Below, piece after piece: positions 34,778 to 43,943 of a stretch of DNA of 64,000 nucleotides; the first letter of the stretch is position 1; each line of letters starts with the position of its first letter. The notes beneath the pieces are model-generated. The model was not told the origin of the DNA, made no database searches, and worked only from the letters and a program-made list of their open reading frames with translations. Both the position numbers and the translations under genes were made by a program. The stretch is from 0-14-3-00-62-12 sp034440555 (GTDB lineage Bacteria > Pseudomonadota > Gammaproteobacteria > Xanthomonadales > Ahniellaceae), in the NCBI GenBank assembly GCA_034440555.1, contig JAWXCG010000154.1, positions 1 through 64,000 of the forward strand. The letters are read 5' to 3'.

Positions 34778-37700
34778 ATGCGACTTTCGACTCGACGATG
34801 CTTTGCACTACTCGCCGCATGCTGGCTCTGCCAAGGCATCCACGCCGAGTCCAAAACTGAAGATCGCTGGAAAGGAATTGAGTACCGGGAAATCGGCCCG
34901 GCAATCGGTGGGCGCATAACACGTGTATCGGGTATTTCGGGCGATCCACTGACTTACTATGCGGCTACAGCACAGGGCGGCGTCTGGAAATCGAGCAATG
35001 GCGGCCAGGACTGGGCGCCGATTTTTGATCAGCAAATCACTCAGTCGATCGGCTCGATCGCGCTGGCGCCGAGCGATCCCAGTGTCGTCTACGTCGGATC
35101 GGGCGAAGCCAACATCCGCGGCAACGTCGCTATCGGCCATGGCATTTTTGTATCGCGCGACGCCGGCAAGTCCTGGCAGCACGTTTGGAAAACCAAAGGC
35201 CAGATAGGCACGATGGCAGTCCATCCGCGCAATAGCGAAATCGCCTATGCCGCCGTGCTCGGCTCGCCGTTCGGCCCCAACCCGGATCGCGGCGTTTATC
35301 GCACCCGCGATGGCGGCAAGACCTGGCAGCAAGTGTTGAAAGTGGATGCCGATACCGGTGCCTCGGATATAGCGATCGACCCGCAGCGACCCGCTGTCGT
35401 TTTTGCTGGAATGTGGCAGGCACGCCGTCAACCTTGGCACTTGAGCACCGCGGGCAAGGGCAGCGGACTGTATCGCTCCGGTGATGGCGGTGACACTTGG
35501 GAGAAAGTTGAGGCCGAGGGATTGCCCAAGGGCGAATGGGGCAGGATCGGCATTGCGATTGCGCCCAGCGATAGCCTGCGCCTGTATGCGCTGATTGAAG
35601 CAAAGGAAGGTGGGTTATTCCGATCCGATGACGGCGGTGAAACCTGGAAGCGGCAGAATGCGCAGCGCGCGCTGCAACAGCGCAACTGGTACTTCTCAAC
35701 GCTGACGATCGACCCGCGCAACGCAGACATCATCTGGTTTCCGCAGGTACCGCTATTGCGCAGCATCGATGGTGGCAAGACGGTGCAGCAAGTCGATGGC
35801 ACGCGGCATGGCGATCATCACGATGTCTGGATCGACCCAACCGACACACGTCGTATCATCGTTGGCAACGACGGTGGCATCGACCTCTCGCGCGACGGCG
35901 GCAAGACCTGGTTCGCGCCGCGACTGCCACTGGCGCAGCTGTACAACATCGATGTCGATGATCGTGTTCCGTATCACGTCGGTGGCACCATGCAGGACGA
36001 AGGCACATTCAGTGGCTCGTCCAACAGTCGCTTCGATGATGGCAATACATTGGCCAACTGGATTTATGCCGGTGGCGGCGAAGCCGGAGATTTTCTGTAT
36101 GACCGCGGTCAGGTCGGCCACGCCTATGCGGGCGAGTACAGCGGCTATATTTCGCACCACGTCGAAGGCAGCGGCGATTATCGAAACATCAGCGCCTACC
36201 CGTTCAACAATTCGGGCCATGGTGCAGAGGACCTGAAATATCGCATCCAGTGGACGGCGCCCATCGCCGCTTCGCCGCACGATACCAAAGTGATTTACCA
36301 CGGCGCCAACGTGCTGCTGCGCAGCCGCGATCAGGGCAGCACCTGGAGCGCGATCAGCCCGGATTTGACGCGCAATGACAAGAGCAAGCAAAGATGGTCG
36401 GGCGGCCCGATCACTGGCGACAATACCGGTGTGGAAATTTACGACACAATCTTTTCGATAGCAGAATCCCCGCTGCAGAAAGGGTTGATCTGGGTCGGCA
36501 GCGATGATGGCCTGATCCAGCTCAGTCGAAACGATGGCGCGACCTGGTCAAACGTCACCAGCAAGGCCTGGCCGGAGTGGGCGACGGTGGAATCGATCGA
36601 GCCATCGCGTCGTGATGCCGCGGTTGCGTATGCAGCCATCGACGCGCATCGGATCAACGATTTTCGGCCTCATGTGTTCGTCACGCGTGACTATGGCCGC
36701 AGCTGGAAGCGCATCACGATGGGGCTGCCCGAAGACATGCACGTGTTTGTCGTGCGCGAGGACGAGCGGCGTGCCGGCATGCTTTATCTCGGCGGCGAAC
36801 GTGGTGTATTCGTCTCCCACGACGACGGCGCGCAATGGGAATCACTGCAGATGAATCTGCCGCCAGTGGCCGTGGTTGATATCGAGGCCCGACATGACGA
36901 TCTTGTTCTGGGAACGCGCGGTCGCTCGGTTTGGATTCTCGACGACGTGAGTGCACTGCGCGATCTAGATGCGGCCGCGCGTGAGCGCGATCTACATCTG
37001 CTGGCGTCAAAACCGGCTGTGCACTTGAGAAAGGGTTGGCGCTGGGACAATCAGGGTGAAATTGAAAGTGCACCCGATGGCGCGCAGATCAGTTACTGGT
37101 TGAAAGAAAAATCAGCGACACCGCTCATGCTCGAGATTCGCGACGGCTCAGGACTGTTGCTGCGCACACTGCGCAGCGACGCCAAGCCCGCGCGCTGGCC
37201 CGAGGATGATGCCGACGAACCGGCAGCGCCGCCCAAGGCCGCGCTATCGCTCGACGCCGGTTTACATCGCGTGATCTGGGACCTGCGCCACGAAGGCGCG
37301 CGCATTCCCGTGCGCGCCAAGGTCGATCTCGGTGATCCAGAGGAAGGCGCCCCGGTTTTGCCTGGCGTGTATGCACTTCGACTGATTCACGGTGATCGGG
37401 TGTCTACCGGCAGTATCGAAGTTCGCGCCGATCCCGAGTCGACTGCCAGCATCGCCGACAGGACTGCCGCGTTGCAGTTCCAGCTCGCGCTGCGTGATGC
37501 GTTGAATCGCAATGCCGATGCCATCGACCTCGTTCGTGCGGCACGCGAGCAAAGCGCCGACATCGTCACGCGACTCAAGGAACGCCAGCCAGAAGTCGTC
37601 AAAGCCGCGCAGTCAGTGATCGATCGCAGCGATGCCATCGAAGCGAAGCTGCACAACCCGAAGGCCGAAGTCGTCTACGACATCCTGTCTTTCCCTGGAG

Positions 37701-37918
37701 GTGCGCAGCTTTACTCGCAGATCTCACCCCTGTATGCATTCGCGCTGCAGTCCGATCGCCCACCGCCGCAAGGCCAGCGCGAACGCTGGGCCGAACTATC
37801 CAGCGAACTCGGCGCACTGCTTGCCGATATCGACGCACTCAAGCGCAACGAAATTGCTGCGCTGGAAAGTGCGTTGGCTACGGCGAGGATTCCGCGATTG
37901 ATACTGCCTGAGCATTGA
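34778..37918 (+). CDS. Exported BNR/VPS10-type beta-propeller protein
   Basis: A 1046-residue exported protein. The signal peptide MRLSTRRCFALLAACWLCQGIHA follows a CAGGA ribosome site. Most of the chain is repeats of the BNR/Asp-box type (S-x-D-x-G-x-T-W): SSNGGQDWAPIF, SRDAGKSWQHVW, TRDGGKTWQQVL, SGDGGDTWEKVE, SDDGGETWKRQ, SIDGGKTVQQ, SRDGGKTWFAPR, SRDQGSTWSAI, SRNDGATWSNV, TRDYGRSWKRI and SHDDGAQWESL, likely two propellers as in sortilin/VPS10 and xyloglucanase-like proteins. A C-terminal beta domain with a helical tail follows (about 800-1046). Often annotated as glycosyl hydrolase without evidence; the activity is unknown. Confidence 0.88.
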   Translation: MRLSTRRCFALLAACWLCQGIHAESKTEDRWKGIEYREIGPAIGGRITRVSGISGDPLTYYAATAQGGVWKSSNGGQDWAPIFDQQITQSIGSIALAPSDPSVVYVGSGEANIRGNVAIGHGIFVSRDAGKSWQHVWKTKGQIGTMAVHPRNSEIAYAAVLGSPFGPNPDRGVYRTRDGGKTWQQVLKVDADTGASDIAIDPQRPAVVFAGMWQARRQPWHLSTAGKGSGLYRSGDGGDTWEKVEAEGLPKGEWGRIGIAIAPSDSLRLYALIEAKEGGLFRSDDGGETWKRQNAQRALQQRNWYFSTLTIDPRNADIIWFPQVPLLRSIDGGKTVQQVDGTRHGDHHDVWIDPTDTRRIIVGNDGGIDLSRDGGKTWFAPRLPLAQLYNIDVDDRVPYHVGGTMQDEGTFSGSSNSRFDDGNTLANWIYAGGGEAGDFLYDRGQVGHAYAGEYSGYISHHVEGSGDYRNISAYPFNNSGHGAEDLKYRIQWTAPIAASPHDTKVIYHGANVLLRSRDQGSTWSAISPDLTRNDKSKQRWSGGPITGDNTGVEIYDTIFSIAESPLQKGLIWVGSDDGLIQLSRNDGATWSNVTSKAWPEWATVESIEPSRRDAAVAYAAIDAHRINDFRPHVFVTRDYGRSWKRITMGLPEDMHVFVVREDERRAGMLYLGGERGVFVSHDDGAQWESLQMNLPPVAVVDIEARHDDLVLGTRGRSVWILDDVSALRDLDAAARERDLHLLASKPAVHLRKGWRWDNQGEIESAPDGAQISYWLKEKSATPLMLEIRDGSGLLLRTLRSDAKPARWPEDDADEPAAPPKAALSLDAGLHRVIWDLRHEGARIPVRAKVDLGDPEEGAPVLPGVYALRLIHGDRVSTGSIEVRADPESTASIADRTAALQFQLALRDALNRNADAIDLVRAAREQSADIVTRLKERQPEVVKAAQSVIDRSDAIEAKLHNPKAEVVYDILSFPGGAQLYSQISPLYAFALQSDRPPPQGQRERWAELSSELGALLADIDALKRNEIAALESALATARIPRLILPEH

Positions 37919-38041
37919 CGACGCTGCGCAACATCATGCCACGCGCAGACGCGCTTGCCTTTGCAGGAGCGCACCCCGGCGCGGCAAACCTCAGCGCAGA
38001 CCACTGCCCGCGCCGCACCGTACAACCCTGCGTCCCCGTGG

Positions 38042-38623
38042 TTACGGCTTAACAAACAACGCGCGCCAACCGTCCTGACCCAGGCGCCGCAAAGTTTCAA
38101 TATTGCGCTCGAAGATCGCTTCGGCCTCGGGAAACGCGGCGACGGCGCGATCGATGCTGGCTTCTCGCAACAGGTGCAATGTTGGATACGGCGCGCGGTT
38201 GGTGGCATGGCTGATGTCGTCGGCAGGGCTGTCGGCGAACTGATATTCGGGATGGAAACTCGCGACTTGTAGCGCACCATCCAGATCCAGTTCGGCGACG
38301 GCGGCTTCGGCCAGCTCCAGAAAATCGTTGTAGTCGAGAAAGTCCTGCAACACGCGCGGATGGATCAGCAGGGTGGTGTCGACCAGCTCCGGGTCTGCGT
38401 CTGCAAGCAAGCGCAGCTCGCGCACCAGATCGTCCATCAGCGCCTGAGCATCTTCGGCCGTGCTTACCACCCAGCGAATCTGGTTCTTGGCGTGCACGGC
38501 CTTGGCGAATGGACAGAGGTTCTGGCCAATCACCGCGCGCTCCAGCCACAGACGCGTGTTGCCCAGCACCGCGGCCTCGGATGTATCACTGCTATCAACA
38601 ATTGCCGGATGTCGCGAGCTCAT
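38042..38623 (-). CDS. DUF1415 family protein
   Basis: Conserved cytosolic protein of unknown function (DUF1415), 193 residues from ATG 38623. Signature stretches are WLERAVIGQNLCPFAKAV, LIHPRVLQDFLDYNDFLELAEAAV, LQVASFHPEYQFAD and ATNRAPYPTLHLLREASIDRAVAAFPEAEAIFERNIETLRRLG. The single conserved Cys in NLCPFA and the aromatic/His-rich FHPEYQF suggest a metal or active site. An in-frame ATG at 38689 is possible, but the extra 22 residues are not family-like. It reads away from the MAPEG gene. Confidence 0.88.
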   Translation of the reverse strand: MSSRHPAIVDSSDTSEAAVLGNTRLWLERAVIGQNLCPFAKAVHAKNQIRWVVSTAEDAQALMDDLVRELRLLADADPELVDTTLLIHPRVLQDFLDYNDFLELAEAAVAELDLDGALQVASFHPEYQFADSPADDISHATNRAPYPTLHLLREASIDRAVAAFPEAEAIFERNIETLRRLGQDGWRALFVKP

Positions 38624-38754
38624 GCCCGGATTGTACGACCAGCACTGGTACCCATTCCCGTTGCCATCCATATGGGACGCAGTCAACACTTGTATTCGCT
38701 GCGCATTTCGGGTGCAGTGCAGCGCTTCATCACCAGACCCTTCAAAGGAACGCC

Positions 38755-39150
38755 ATGCACCTGCAACCTGCGCTAATCACCCTGCTCAACATTCTTCTGC
38801 TGGTCATGGCTACCTATGCTGTCGGTACCGCGCGCGGGAAGTATGGTGTCAAAGCACCCGCCACCAGCGGACCAGAGGGATTCGAGCTCGCCTTCCGCGC
38901 GCACATGAACACTATTGAGGCCACGGTGATTTTTCTACCGGTATTGTGGCTGGCCGCGATCTACAACCCGCTGACACCAATCTATGTCACCGTGCTCGGC
39001 TACGTCTGGGTTGTCGGCCGCGCGTTGTTCCTGTTCGGTTACTGGCAGGCGGCAAACAAGCGCGGCATGGGGTTCATGGTCGGTACGTTGGGTTGGCTTG
39101 GCCTGACGGTTCTTGCCAGCTGGGGCGTTATCAAGCAGATGCTTGCCTGA
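38755..39150 (+). CDS. MAPEG family membrane protein
   Basis: Integral membrane protein of the MAPEG family (eicosanoid/glutathione metabolism superfamily), 131 residues, about four membrane segments. The family pattern is EGFELAFRAHMNTIEATVIFLPVLWLAAIY (R-x-H-x-N-x-x-E) and the GRALFLFGYWQAANKRGMGFMVG block. AAGGA six bases before ATG 38755 fixes the start. Bacterial members may be glutathione transferases, but their substrates are mostly unknown. The 259-base gap after it holds MITE copy 5. Confidence 0.9.
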   Translation: MHLQPALITLLNILLLVMATYAVGTARGKYGVKAPATSGPEGFELAFRAHMNTIEATVIFLPVLWLAAIYNPLTPIYVTVLGYVWVVGRALFLFGYWQAANKRGMGFMVGTLGWLGLTVLASWGVIKQMLA

Positions 39151-39269
39151 ATTGCTGCACCCCTGCCTACGATTGCGCTAGTCCCATCGCAGTTGTCTGT
39201 GTACAGCGAGGCTCGACCCGACACCATGCTCGCGTTTGATCGGCCGCGCCTCGCAATCAACTCAACTAG

Positions 39270-39420
39270 GGCGGGTCTGAATAAGTCTGCACTTCGTCTT
39301 CGCCGCACTGCTTATTGCTTGCCAAACCCCCGCTCTCAACAGCGGAGCTGGTCAAAACCTGCGGTTTTTCGCCCCCTGACTCAGGGAGCTATCGCGGCTC
39401 CGGACTTGTTCAGAGGTTCC
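39270..39420 (-). mobile_element. MITE-like repeat, copy 5 (long variant)
   Basis: The ends are GGCGGGTCTGAATAAGTC and GACTTGTTCAGAGGTTCC. CTAG (39266-39269) precedes the element, but the right tetramer (CAGC) has diverged. It contains the CCGCTCTCAACAGCGG and CCCCCTGACTCAGGG stems. Its right end forms the last codons and stop of the sensor-domain gene reading from the other side. Confidence 0.8.
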
Positions 39421-40336
39421 CAGCGGTGGAACGCACCAGCAGCACTTTGGCAATCTGGCCATGCAGATACCCGACCCCACGCGCCACATGCAACATGACA
39501 AAAAGCCCGACCACACCAGTCGCGAAGATCAGCGGCAGCCAGGCGTCGCCAAGGAAGTTCCAGTTGCTGGTTACTTCGATGCCATCGATGAATAGTCCCG
39601 AAAAATTTGAGCCGTCCACCATGCGCACGAACGGGGCAGCAACGAAGGCCGCAAATACCGACAGTCCGGTCACTGCGACGGTGAAGTAGATGATGCCAAG
39701 CGGCAGCATCATGATGAAGTACAGCATGGTCGTCCAAGTGTAGGGATCGGTGATCAGATTGCCGATTCGTGCCCAGAAGCCGTTGGCCGCATTGGCATAC
39801 GCCGGGCGCCTGGGCATGCGTTCGCCCAGCATGACTTCGACGATGCGGCCCTCCACCAGCGACAGCACGCGCACCAGGCCGAGAAACAAAAGCGCGACCG
39901 GAATGCCGATGATCAGAATCGCCAGCCCGGCCGACAGGCTCAACCCGACGGCTACAAAGGTGAAGTAAAAAATGCCCGTGGCCAGCGACAGCGCCATGTA
40001 GAACAGACTGGCATAGGCGCGCGGATCGGCGATCACACCAAAGAAGCTGCCCAGCATCGACTGCGCTGGCTTGCGCGGCGGCGTGCGCAGTGCGCGCGTG
40101 ATCTGGATTTCCTTGTCCCGGTAGATCTCGGCGACTTCTTCTGGCACGCCATATGTGGTGGCCATGCGCGCAAGCAGATCGGCTTCGCTGATGCCACGGT
40201 TCTCTGCGAGCTCGGAACGCAGGTGCTCTTCCGCGTCGTACAGCGCATCCTGTATCAACGCTGGATCGGCCCCCTTGAGGGCTTCACGCAGCTGATCGAG
40301 ATAGGCGGCAATGGTGGTCGGAGGTGCAGTGCTCAT
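39410..40336 (-). CDS. HAAS/sensor-domain membrane protein, PadR partner
   Basis: A 308-residue membrane protein. The N-terminal 90 residues are the HAAS/DUF1700-like helical domain (AAYLDQLREALKGADPALIQDALYDAEEHLRSELAENRGISEADLLARMATTYGVPEEVAEIY). The rest holds two repeats of a 'putative sensor' region with paired membrane helices (DPRAYASLFYMALSLATGIFYFTFVAVGLSLSAGLAILIIGIPVALLFLG; DPYTWTTMLYFIMMLPLGIIYFTVAVTGLSVFAAFVAAPFV). The start overlaps padR by ATGA, the usual PadR/sensor arrangement. The last residues (Gly-Asn-Leu-stop) are encoded by MITE copy 5, so the original C-terminus was probably different. Confidence 0.88.
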   Translation of the reverse strand: MSTAPPTTIAAYLDQLREALKGADPALIQDALYDAEEHLRSELAENRGISEADLLARMATTYGVPEEVAEIYRDKEIQITRALRTPPRKPAQSMLGSFFGVIADPRAYASLFYMALSLATGIFYFTFVAVGLSLSAGLAILIIGIPVALLFLGLVRVLSLVEGRIVEVMLGERMPRRPAYANAANGFWARIGNLITDPYTWTTMLYFIMMLPLGIIYFTVAVTGLSVFAAFVAAPFVRMVDGSNFSGLFIDGIEVTSNWNFLGDAWLPLIFATGVVGLFVMLHVARGVGYLHGQIAKVLLVRSTAGNL

Positions 40337-40698
40337 TGGAATTTTCCTTCGAGGATGGCATCGACAGAATCACGGGCGGATGACCAGGTGTCAGTCCAGC
40401 TGCGCAGCACTTCTCGACCCATCGCAGTGATCGTGTAATAGCGCCGCGGTGGTCCGTCGACTGAGGGTTCAACAAGACTGTCCAACAGCCCTGCTGCGTG
40501 CAAATTGCGCAGTACCGGATACAGCGCGCTTTGCTTGCTGGACAGCAACGCGTCCTGGGTTTGTTGCAGCTGCTTGGCGATCTGGTAGCCATACAGCGGC
40601 CTGGACGAGTGACCCAGCACGGACAACAAAACCAACGAAACAGTGCCGGCGCTGAGCTCCTTCTGGAACTTGCGCAAGTGAAGCTCGGTATCGGTCAT
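40333..40698 (-). CDS. PadR-family transcriptional regulator
   Basis: A 121-residue winged-helix repressor. It has LSVLGHSSRPLYGYQIAKQL, then SALYPVLRNLHAAGLLDSLVEPSVDGPPRRYYTITAMGREVLRSW, which is the PadR helix-turn-helix and wing. PadR proteins of this size usually repress their own operon, here padR plus the sensor-domain membrane gene. A long inverted repeat lies 17 bases before the start codon. Confidence 0.92.
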   Translation of the reverse strand: MTDTELHLRKFQKELSAGTVSLVLLSVLGHSSRPLYGYQIAKQLQQTQDALLSSKQSALYPVLRNLHAAGLLDSLVEPSVDGPPRRYYTITAMGREVLRSWTDTWSSARDSVDAILEGKFQ

Positions 40699-40714
40699 GG
40701 CGTCATAACATCAA

Positions 40715-40749
40715 GTGACTGGTAGTGTTAAGTAAATAATACCGGTCAC
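40715..40749. promoter_or_regulatory. Candidate PadR operator (long inverted repeat)
   Basis: GTGACTGGTA (40715-40724) and TACCGGTCAC (40740-40749) are 10-base arms with one mismatch, separated by 15 bases of AT-rich sequence that would contain the minus-strand -10 region (TATTATTTACTT). The repeat lies just upstream of padR. This fits a self-repressing operator; inferred from symmetry and position. Confidence 0.55.
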
Positions 40750-40831
40750 TAGACGATAGAGCATGTGCCCGAAGTCATGGCTGGGACGCGACGATTTTGC
40801 GATGGCTCGAAGCCACCAAGGCACGACTGGA

Positions 40832-42307
40832 TCAGGCGCGGCCGCAACTCGGCACGGTCAGGCGCTGCCCGGCGCGGATTAAATAATTGGGCGCGCGTAG
40901 GCCATTGGCGGCGGCGACGGGCGCAACGTCGCAACCAAACTTGCGCGCGATCGCGTGCAAGGTTTCGCCCCTGCGCACGAGATGCGTGCGTCCGATGCCT
41001 CGGTTCGATGCGCTACGGTTTGCGATCATCGGGCGCATGGCGTTGGCTGGTTTACGCGCCTCGTGCAGCTCCACGCTACGCTGCGCCAGCAGGCCGCTGC
41101 GGCAACGCGCGGCATACGCCTCGGCGCCTGCCATGGGTATCTCAAGCACGCTGCCGGCAGCAATGCGCACATCGGCCTCGGTGCGCGGATTGAGGTTGCG
41201 CAAGGTTCGAAACCAGCCGCGCGGATTGCCAAATTGACCCATGCAGACGGCCAGTTCGTTGATTGACGCGGCGCGTTCCAGAGTCATGGTTGCGGGGACA
41301 GCATCGATCTTCGGAAATACCAGTCCATAGTCGTCCGGATGCAGAAACAGCCACGCCGCGGCGATTACCATCGGCACATACTCACGCGTTTCCGGTGGCA
41401 GCGCGTTGTACACATGCGCGTCCCAGAAGCGGCGCTGGGTGCCACCCGCCAGGCGGCCGACACGGCCCTCGCCACCGTTGTAAGCGGCCAGGGCAAGCTC
41501 CAGATCGTTGTTGAAAACGCGGAACTGATCGTTGAGAAAGGCAACGTTGGCCTCGGTGATCCGGCGCGCATCAAAGCGTTCATCAAAACCGCCATTGCGC
41601 GAAAGTCCAAAGCGCGAAGCGGTGGCCGGCATGAACTGCAGTAGTCCAGCAGCACCAGCGCGCGAGATTGCATGCACCTTGCCGCCCGATTCCTTGGCCA
41701 GCATGCCAAACAATAAGGCCTCGGGCAGTCCCGCCTGCTCGTACACCGGCCACATGCGATAGCGCAGATATTGATAGTTTTCGTGTGCGTCCAGCAAGTT
41801 GGGGCGCATCCAGGTCAACCACTCTTCGATCGATGCCTTTACTGCCTCATTCAGCAGAATCACTTCATCAAGCTTTTTGCCCTTGAGCAGCGCAACGCTG
41901 CGCGCGACTTCTGGGATTTGTTCCAACGGCACCGAGCTCGTTACGCTGTCCGCGTCCAGCGTTTCGATCTCGGCAGCCGATGCAGCCGGGTCCGCGGCAC
42001 TGCGTCCCAGCAGAGCCACCTGCATCAACTCCAGTGCGCGCGACTGCGCCTGCAACGCGCCAGCTGCGTCGCAGTGGCGTTCGCCCAGACAGGCGGCGAC
42101 GGCGGTATCCAGATTCTGCCGCGCTGCAGTCAGGGCAGTATCCACGACTTCACGTTCACCGCGGTGCCAGGACTCCAGCGTGCGCTCAAACGCCAGCGCC
42201 GCTGCGCTCACCGCGGTGTTGTGCGCCCCCGCGGCCTGCTGCTTGGTGGCATTGCCCGCGCAACCGGCCATCACTATCAATACCGCATAGACGCAAACGC
42301 TTCGCAT
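40832..42307 (-). CDS. mltD: MltD-like lytic transglycosylase lipoprotein with LysM
   Basis: Cleaves peptidoglycan glycan strands. The protein starts with a lipoprotein signal (MRSVCVYAVLIVMAGC; lipobox VMAGC), so it is anchored in the outer membrane. The GH23/SLT catalytic domain is in the middle, with the Glu in GMLAKESGGKVHAISRAGAAGLLQFMPATA, and ELALAAYNGGEGRV further on. One LysM repeat is at the C-terminus (HLVRRGETLHAIARKFGCDVAPVAAANGLRAPNYLIRAGQRLTVP). AAGG nine bases before ATG 42307 favours that start over 42364. MltD of E. coli has two or more LysM units; here I see one clear unit plus a weaker one (SVLEIPMAG region). Confidence 0.9.
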   Translation of the reverse strand: MRSVCVYAVLIVMAGCAGNATKQQAAGAHNTAVSAAALAFERTLESWHRGEREVVDTALTAARQNLDTAVAACLGERHCDAAGALQAQSRALELMQVALLGRSAADPAASAAEIETLDADSVTSSVPLEQIPEVARSVALLKGKKLDEVILLNEAVKASIEEWLTWMRPNLLDAHENYQYLRYRMWPVYEQAGLPEALLFGMLAKESGGKVHAISRAGAAGLLQFMPATASRFGLSRNGGFDERFDARRITEANVAFLNDQFRVFNNDLELALAAYNGGEGRVGRLAGGTQRRFWDAHVYNALPPETREYVPMVIAAAWLFLHPDDYGLVFPKIDAVPATMTLERAASINELAVCMGQFGNPRGWFRTLRNLNPRTEADVRIAAGSVLEIPMAGAEAYAARCRSGLLAQRSVELHEARKPANAMRPMIANRSASNRGIGRTHLVRRGETLHAIARKFGCDVAPVAAANGLRAPNYLIRAGQRLTVPSCGRA

Positions 42308-42421
42308 CGTGGCAAACCTTGGTTGAGACGGGCGCACGGTAGCCGCCCCACTGCAATGGCGCAACTTTTGTCGTCCCGGCGTAGATAGAATCGTGATCCA
42401 AGCTCATCAAGGAAGCCAGAC

Positions 42422-43942
42422 GTGTCCAGCATTCACCTCGGCAAAGGCAACCAGGACGTCTACCTGCTCGCCAAGTACGGCAACCGCCATGGATTGATCG
42501 CAGGCGCTACCGGTACCGGAAAATCGGTTTCGTTGATGGTGCTGGCTGAGGGCTTTTCGCGCCTGGGTGTGCCGGTGTTCCTGTCCGATGTGAAGGGCGA
42601 TCTCGCCGGTCTCAGTCAGAGTGCAGTCATCGGCGAAAAGCTGCAGGCGCGCATCGACCGACTCGGGCTCACGGACTGGAAGGCGGAAGCAAATCCGGTT
42701 GTTTTCTGGGACATCTACGGTCGCAATGGCCATCCGGTGCGCACCACGATCACCGAGATGGGACCGAATCTGCTGACCCGCCTGCTGGAGTTGAACGACA
42801 CCCAGGAAGGTGTATTGCAAGTCACCTTCAAAGTGGCCGACGAGAACGGCATGTTGCTGCTCGACCTGGACGATCTGCGTTCGATGTTGAACTTTGTCTC
42901 GGAAAACGCCAAGGTGATTTCCGCGCAGTACGGACTGGTGGCGCCGCAGTCGATCGCGGCGATCCAGCGCTCGCTGCTGCGACTGGAAACCGAAGGCGGC
43001 GCGCAATTTTTCGGCGAGCCCGCGCTTGAGCTCAAAGACTTCATGCGCCAGGACACGAGCGGCCGCGGCATCATCAACGTGCTCTGCGCAGAACAGCTCA
43101 TCCTCAAACCACGCGTCTATTCGAGCTTTCTGTTGTGGATGCTGTCGGAGCTGTTTGAAAACCTGCCCGAGGTCGGTGATCTGGATCAGCCCAAGCTGGT
43201 TTTTTTCTTCGACGAGGCGCACTTGCTGTTCGCCGACGCACCGCCCGCTCTGAAACAGCGCGTCGAACAAGTGGTGCGACTGATCCGCTCCAAAGGCGTC
43301 GGCATCTACTTTATTTCGCAGTTGCCAGACGATGTACCCGACGTGATTCTGGGACAGCTCGGCAATCGCATTCAACACGCGTTACGCGCGTTTACACCGC
43401 GCGACCAGAAAGCGGTGAAGACCGCAGCCGAAACCTTCCCACCGAATCCCGCCTTCAAAGTCGTCGAAGTCATCACCCAACTGGCGGTCGGCGAAGCGTT
43501 GGTCAGTACGCTGCAGGAAGGCGGGGTCCCGTTGCCGGTAGAACGAACCTACATGCTGCCGCCGCACTGTCGCATCGGCACGATCACAGACGATGAGCGC
43601 AAAACAATGCGTGCGCGCTCGCCGATCGGTACGCGCTACGACGCTGCAGTCAATCGCCAATCCGCGCACGAAGTTTTGAAGCAACGTGCCCAGCAGGCCG
43701 CAGCGGTCGCCGTCCCGGTAAAGCAGAATGCGCCATCTGACAATGCGATGCCTGCACCTGCGCCCCAAGCGCAGCCCGCACCGCCCGGCTGGGGCGATCG
43801 GATCAAGTCCTTCCTGTTCGGCACCGCGCGACGCCAGGGCGCACTCGAGGCTTTCGCTAAATCAGCCGCGCGCAGCGCCGGCACGCGGGTGAGCGGCCGC
43901 ATCTTGCGCGGTGTCCTTGGCGGCGTCACCCGGCGCCGCTGA
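42422..43942 (+). CDS. HerA-like ATPase, DUF853 (YjgR type)
   Basis: Hexameric HerA/FtsK-type ATPase of 506 residues. Walker A is GLIAGATGTGKSVSLMVLAE, Walker B is KLVFFFDEAHLLF, and the arginine-finger region GVGIYFISQLPDDVPDVILGQLGNRIQHALRAFTPRDQ is typical of DUF853. The function of YjgR-like proteins is not established; DNA translocation or resection is inferred from the HerA fold. The C-terminal 80 residues are Ala/Pro-rich, then basic (SGRILRGVLGGVTRRR), possibly for nucleic-acid contact. The start is GTG 42422. The stop is one base before the greB start. Confidence 0.9.
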   Translation: MSSIHLGKGNQDVYLLAKYGNRHGLIAGATGTGKSVSLMVLAEGFSRLGVPVFLSDVKGDLAGLSQSAVIGEKLQARIDRLGLTDWKAEANPVVFWDIYGRNGHPVRTTITEMGPNLLTRLLELNDTQEGVLQVTFKVADENGMLLLDLDDLRSMLNFVSENAKVISAQYGLVAPQSIAAIQRSLLRLETEGGAQFFGEPALELKDFMRQDTSGRGIINVLCAEQLILKPRVYSSFLLWMLSELFENLPEVGDLDQPKLVFFFDEAHLLFADAPPALKQRVEQVVRLIRSKGVGIYFISQLPDDVPDVILGQLGNRIQHALRAFTPRDQKAVKTAAETFPPNPAFKVVEVITQLAVGEALVSTLQEGGVPLPVERTYMLPPHCRIGTITDDERKTMRARSPIGTRYDAAVNRQSAHEVLKQRAQQAAAVAVPVKQNAPSDNAMPAPAPQAQPAPPGWGDRIKSFLFGTARRQGALEAFAKSAARSAGTRVSGRILRGVLGGVTRRR

Positions 43943-43943
43943 A

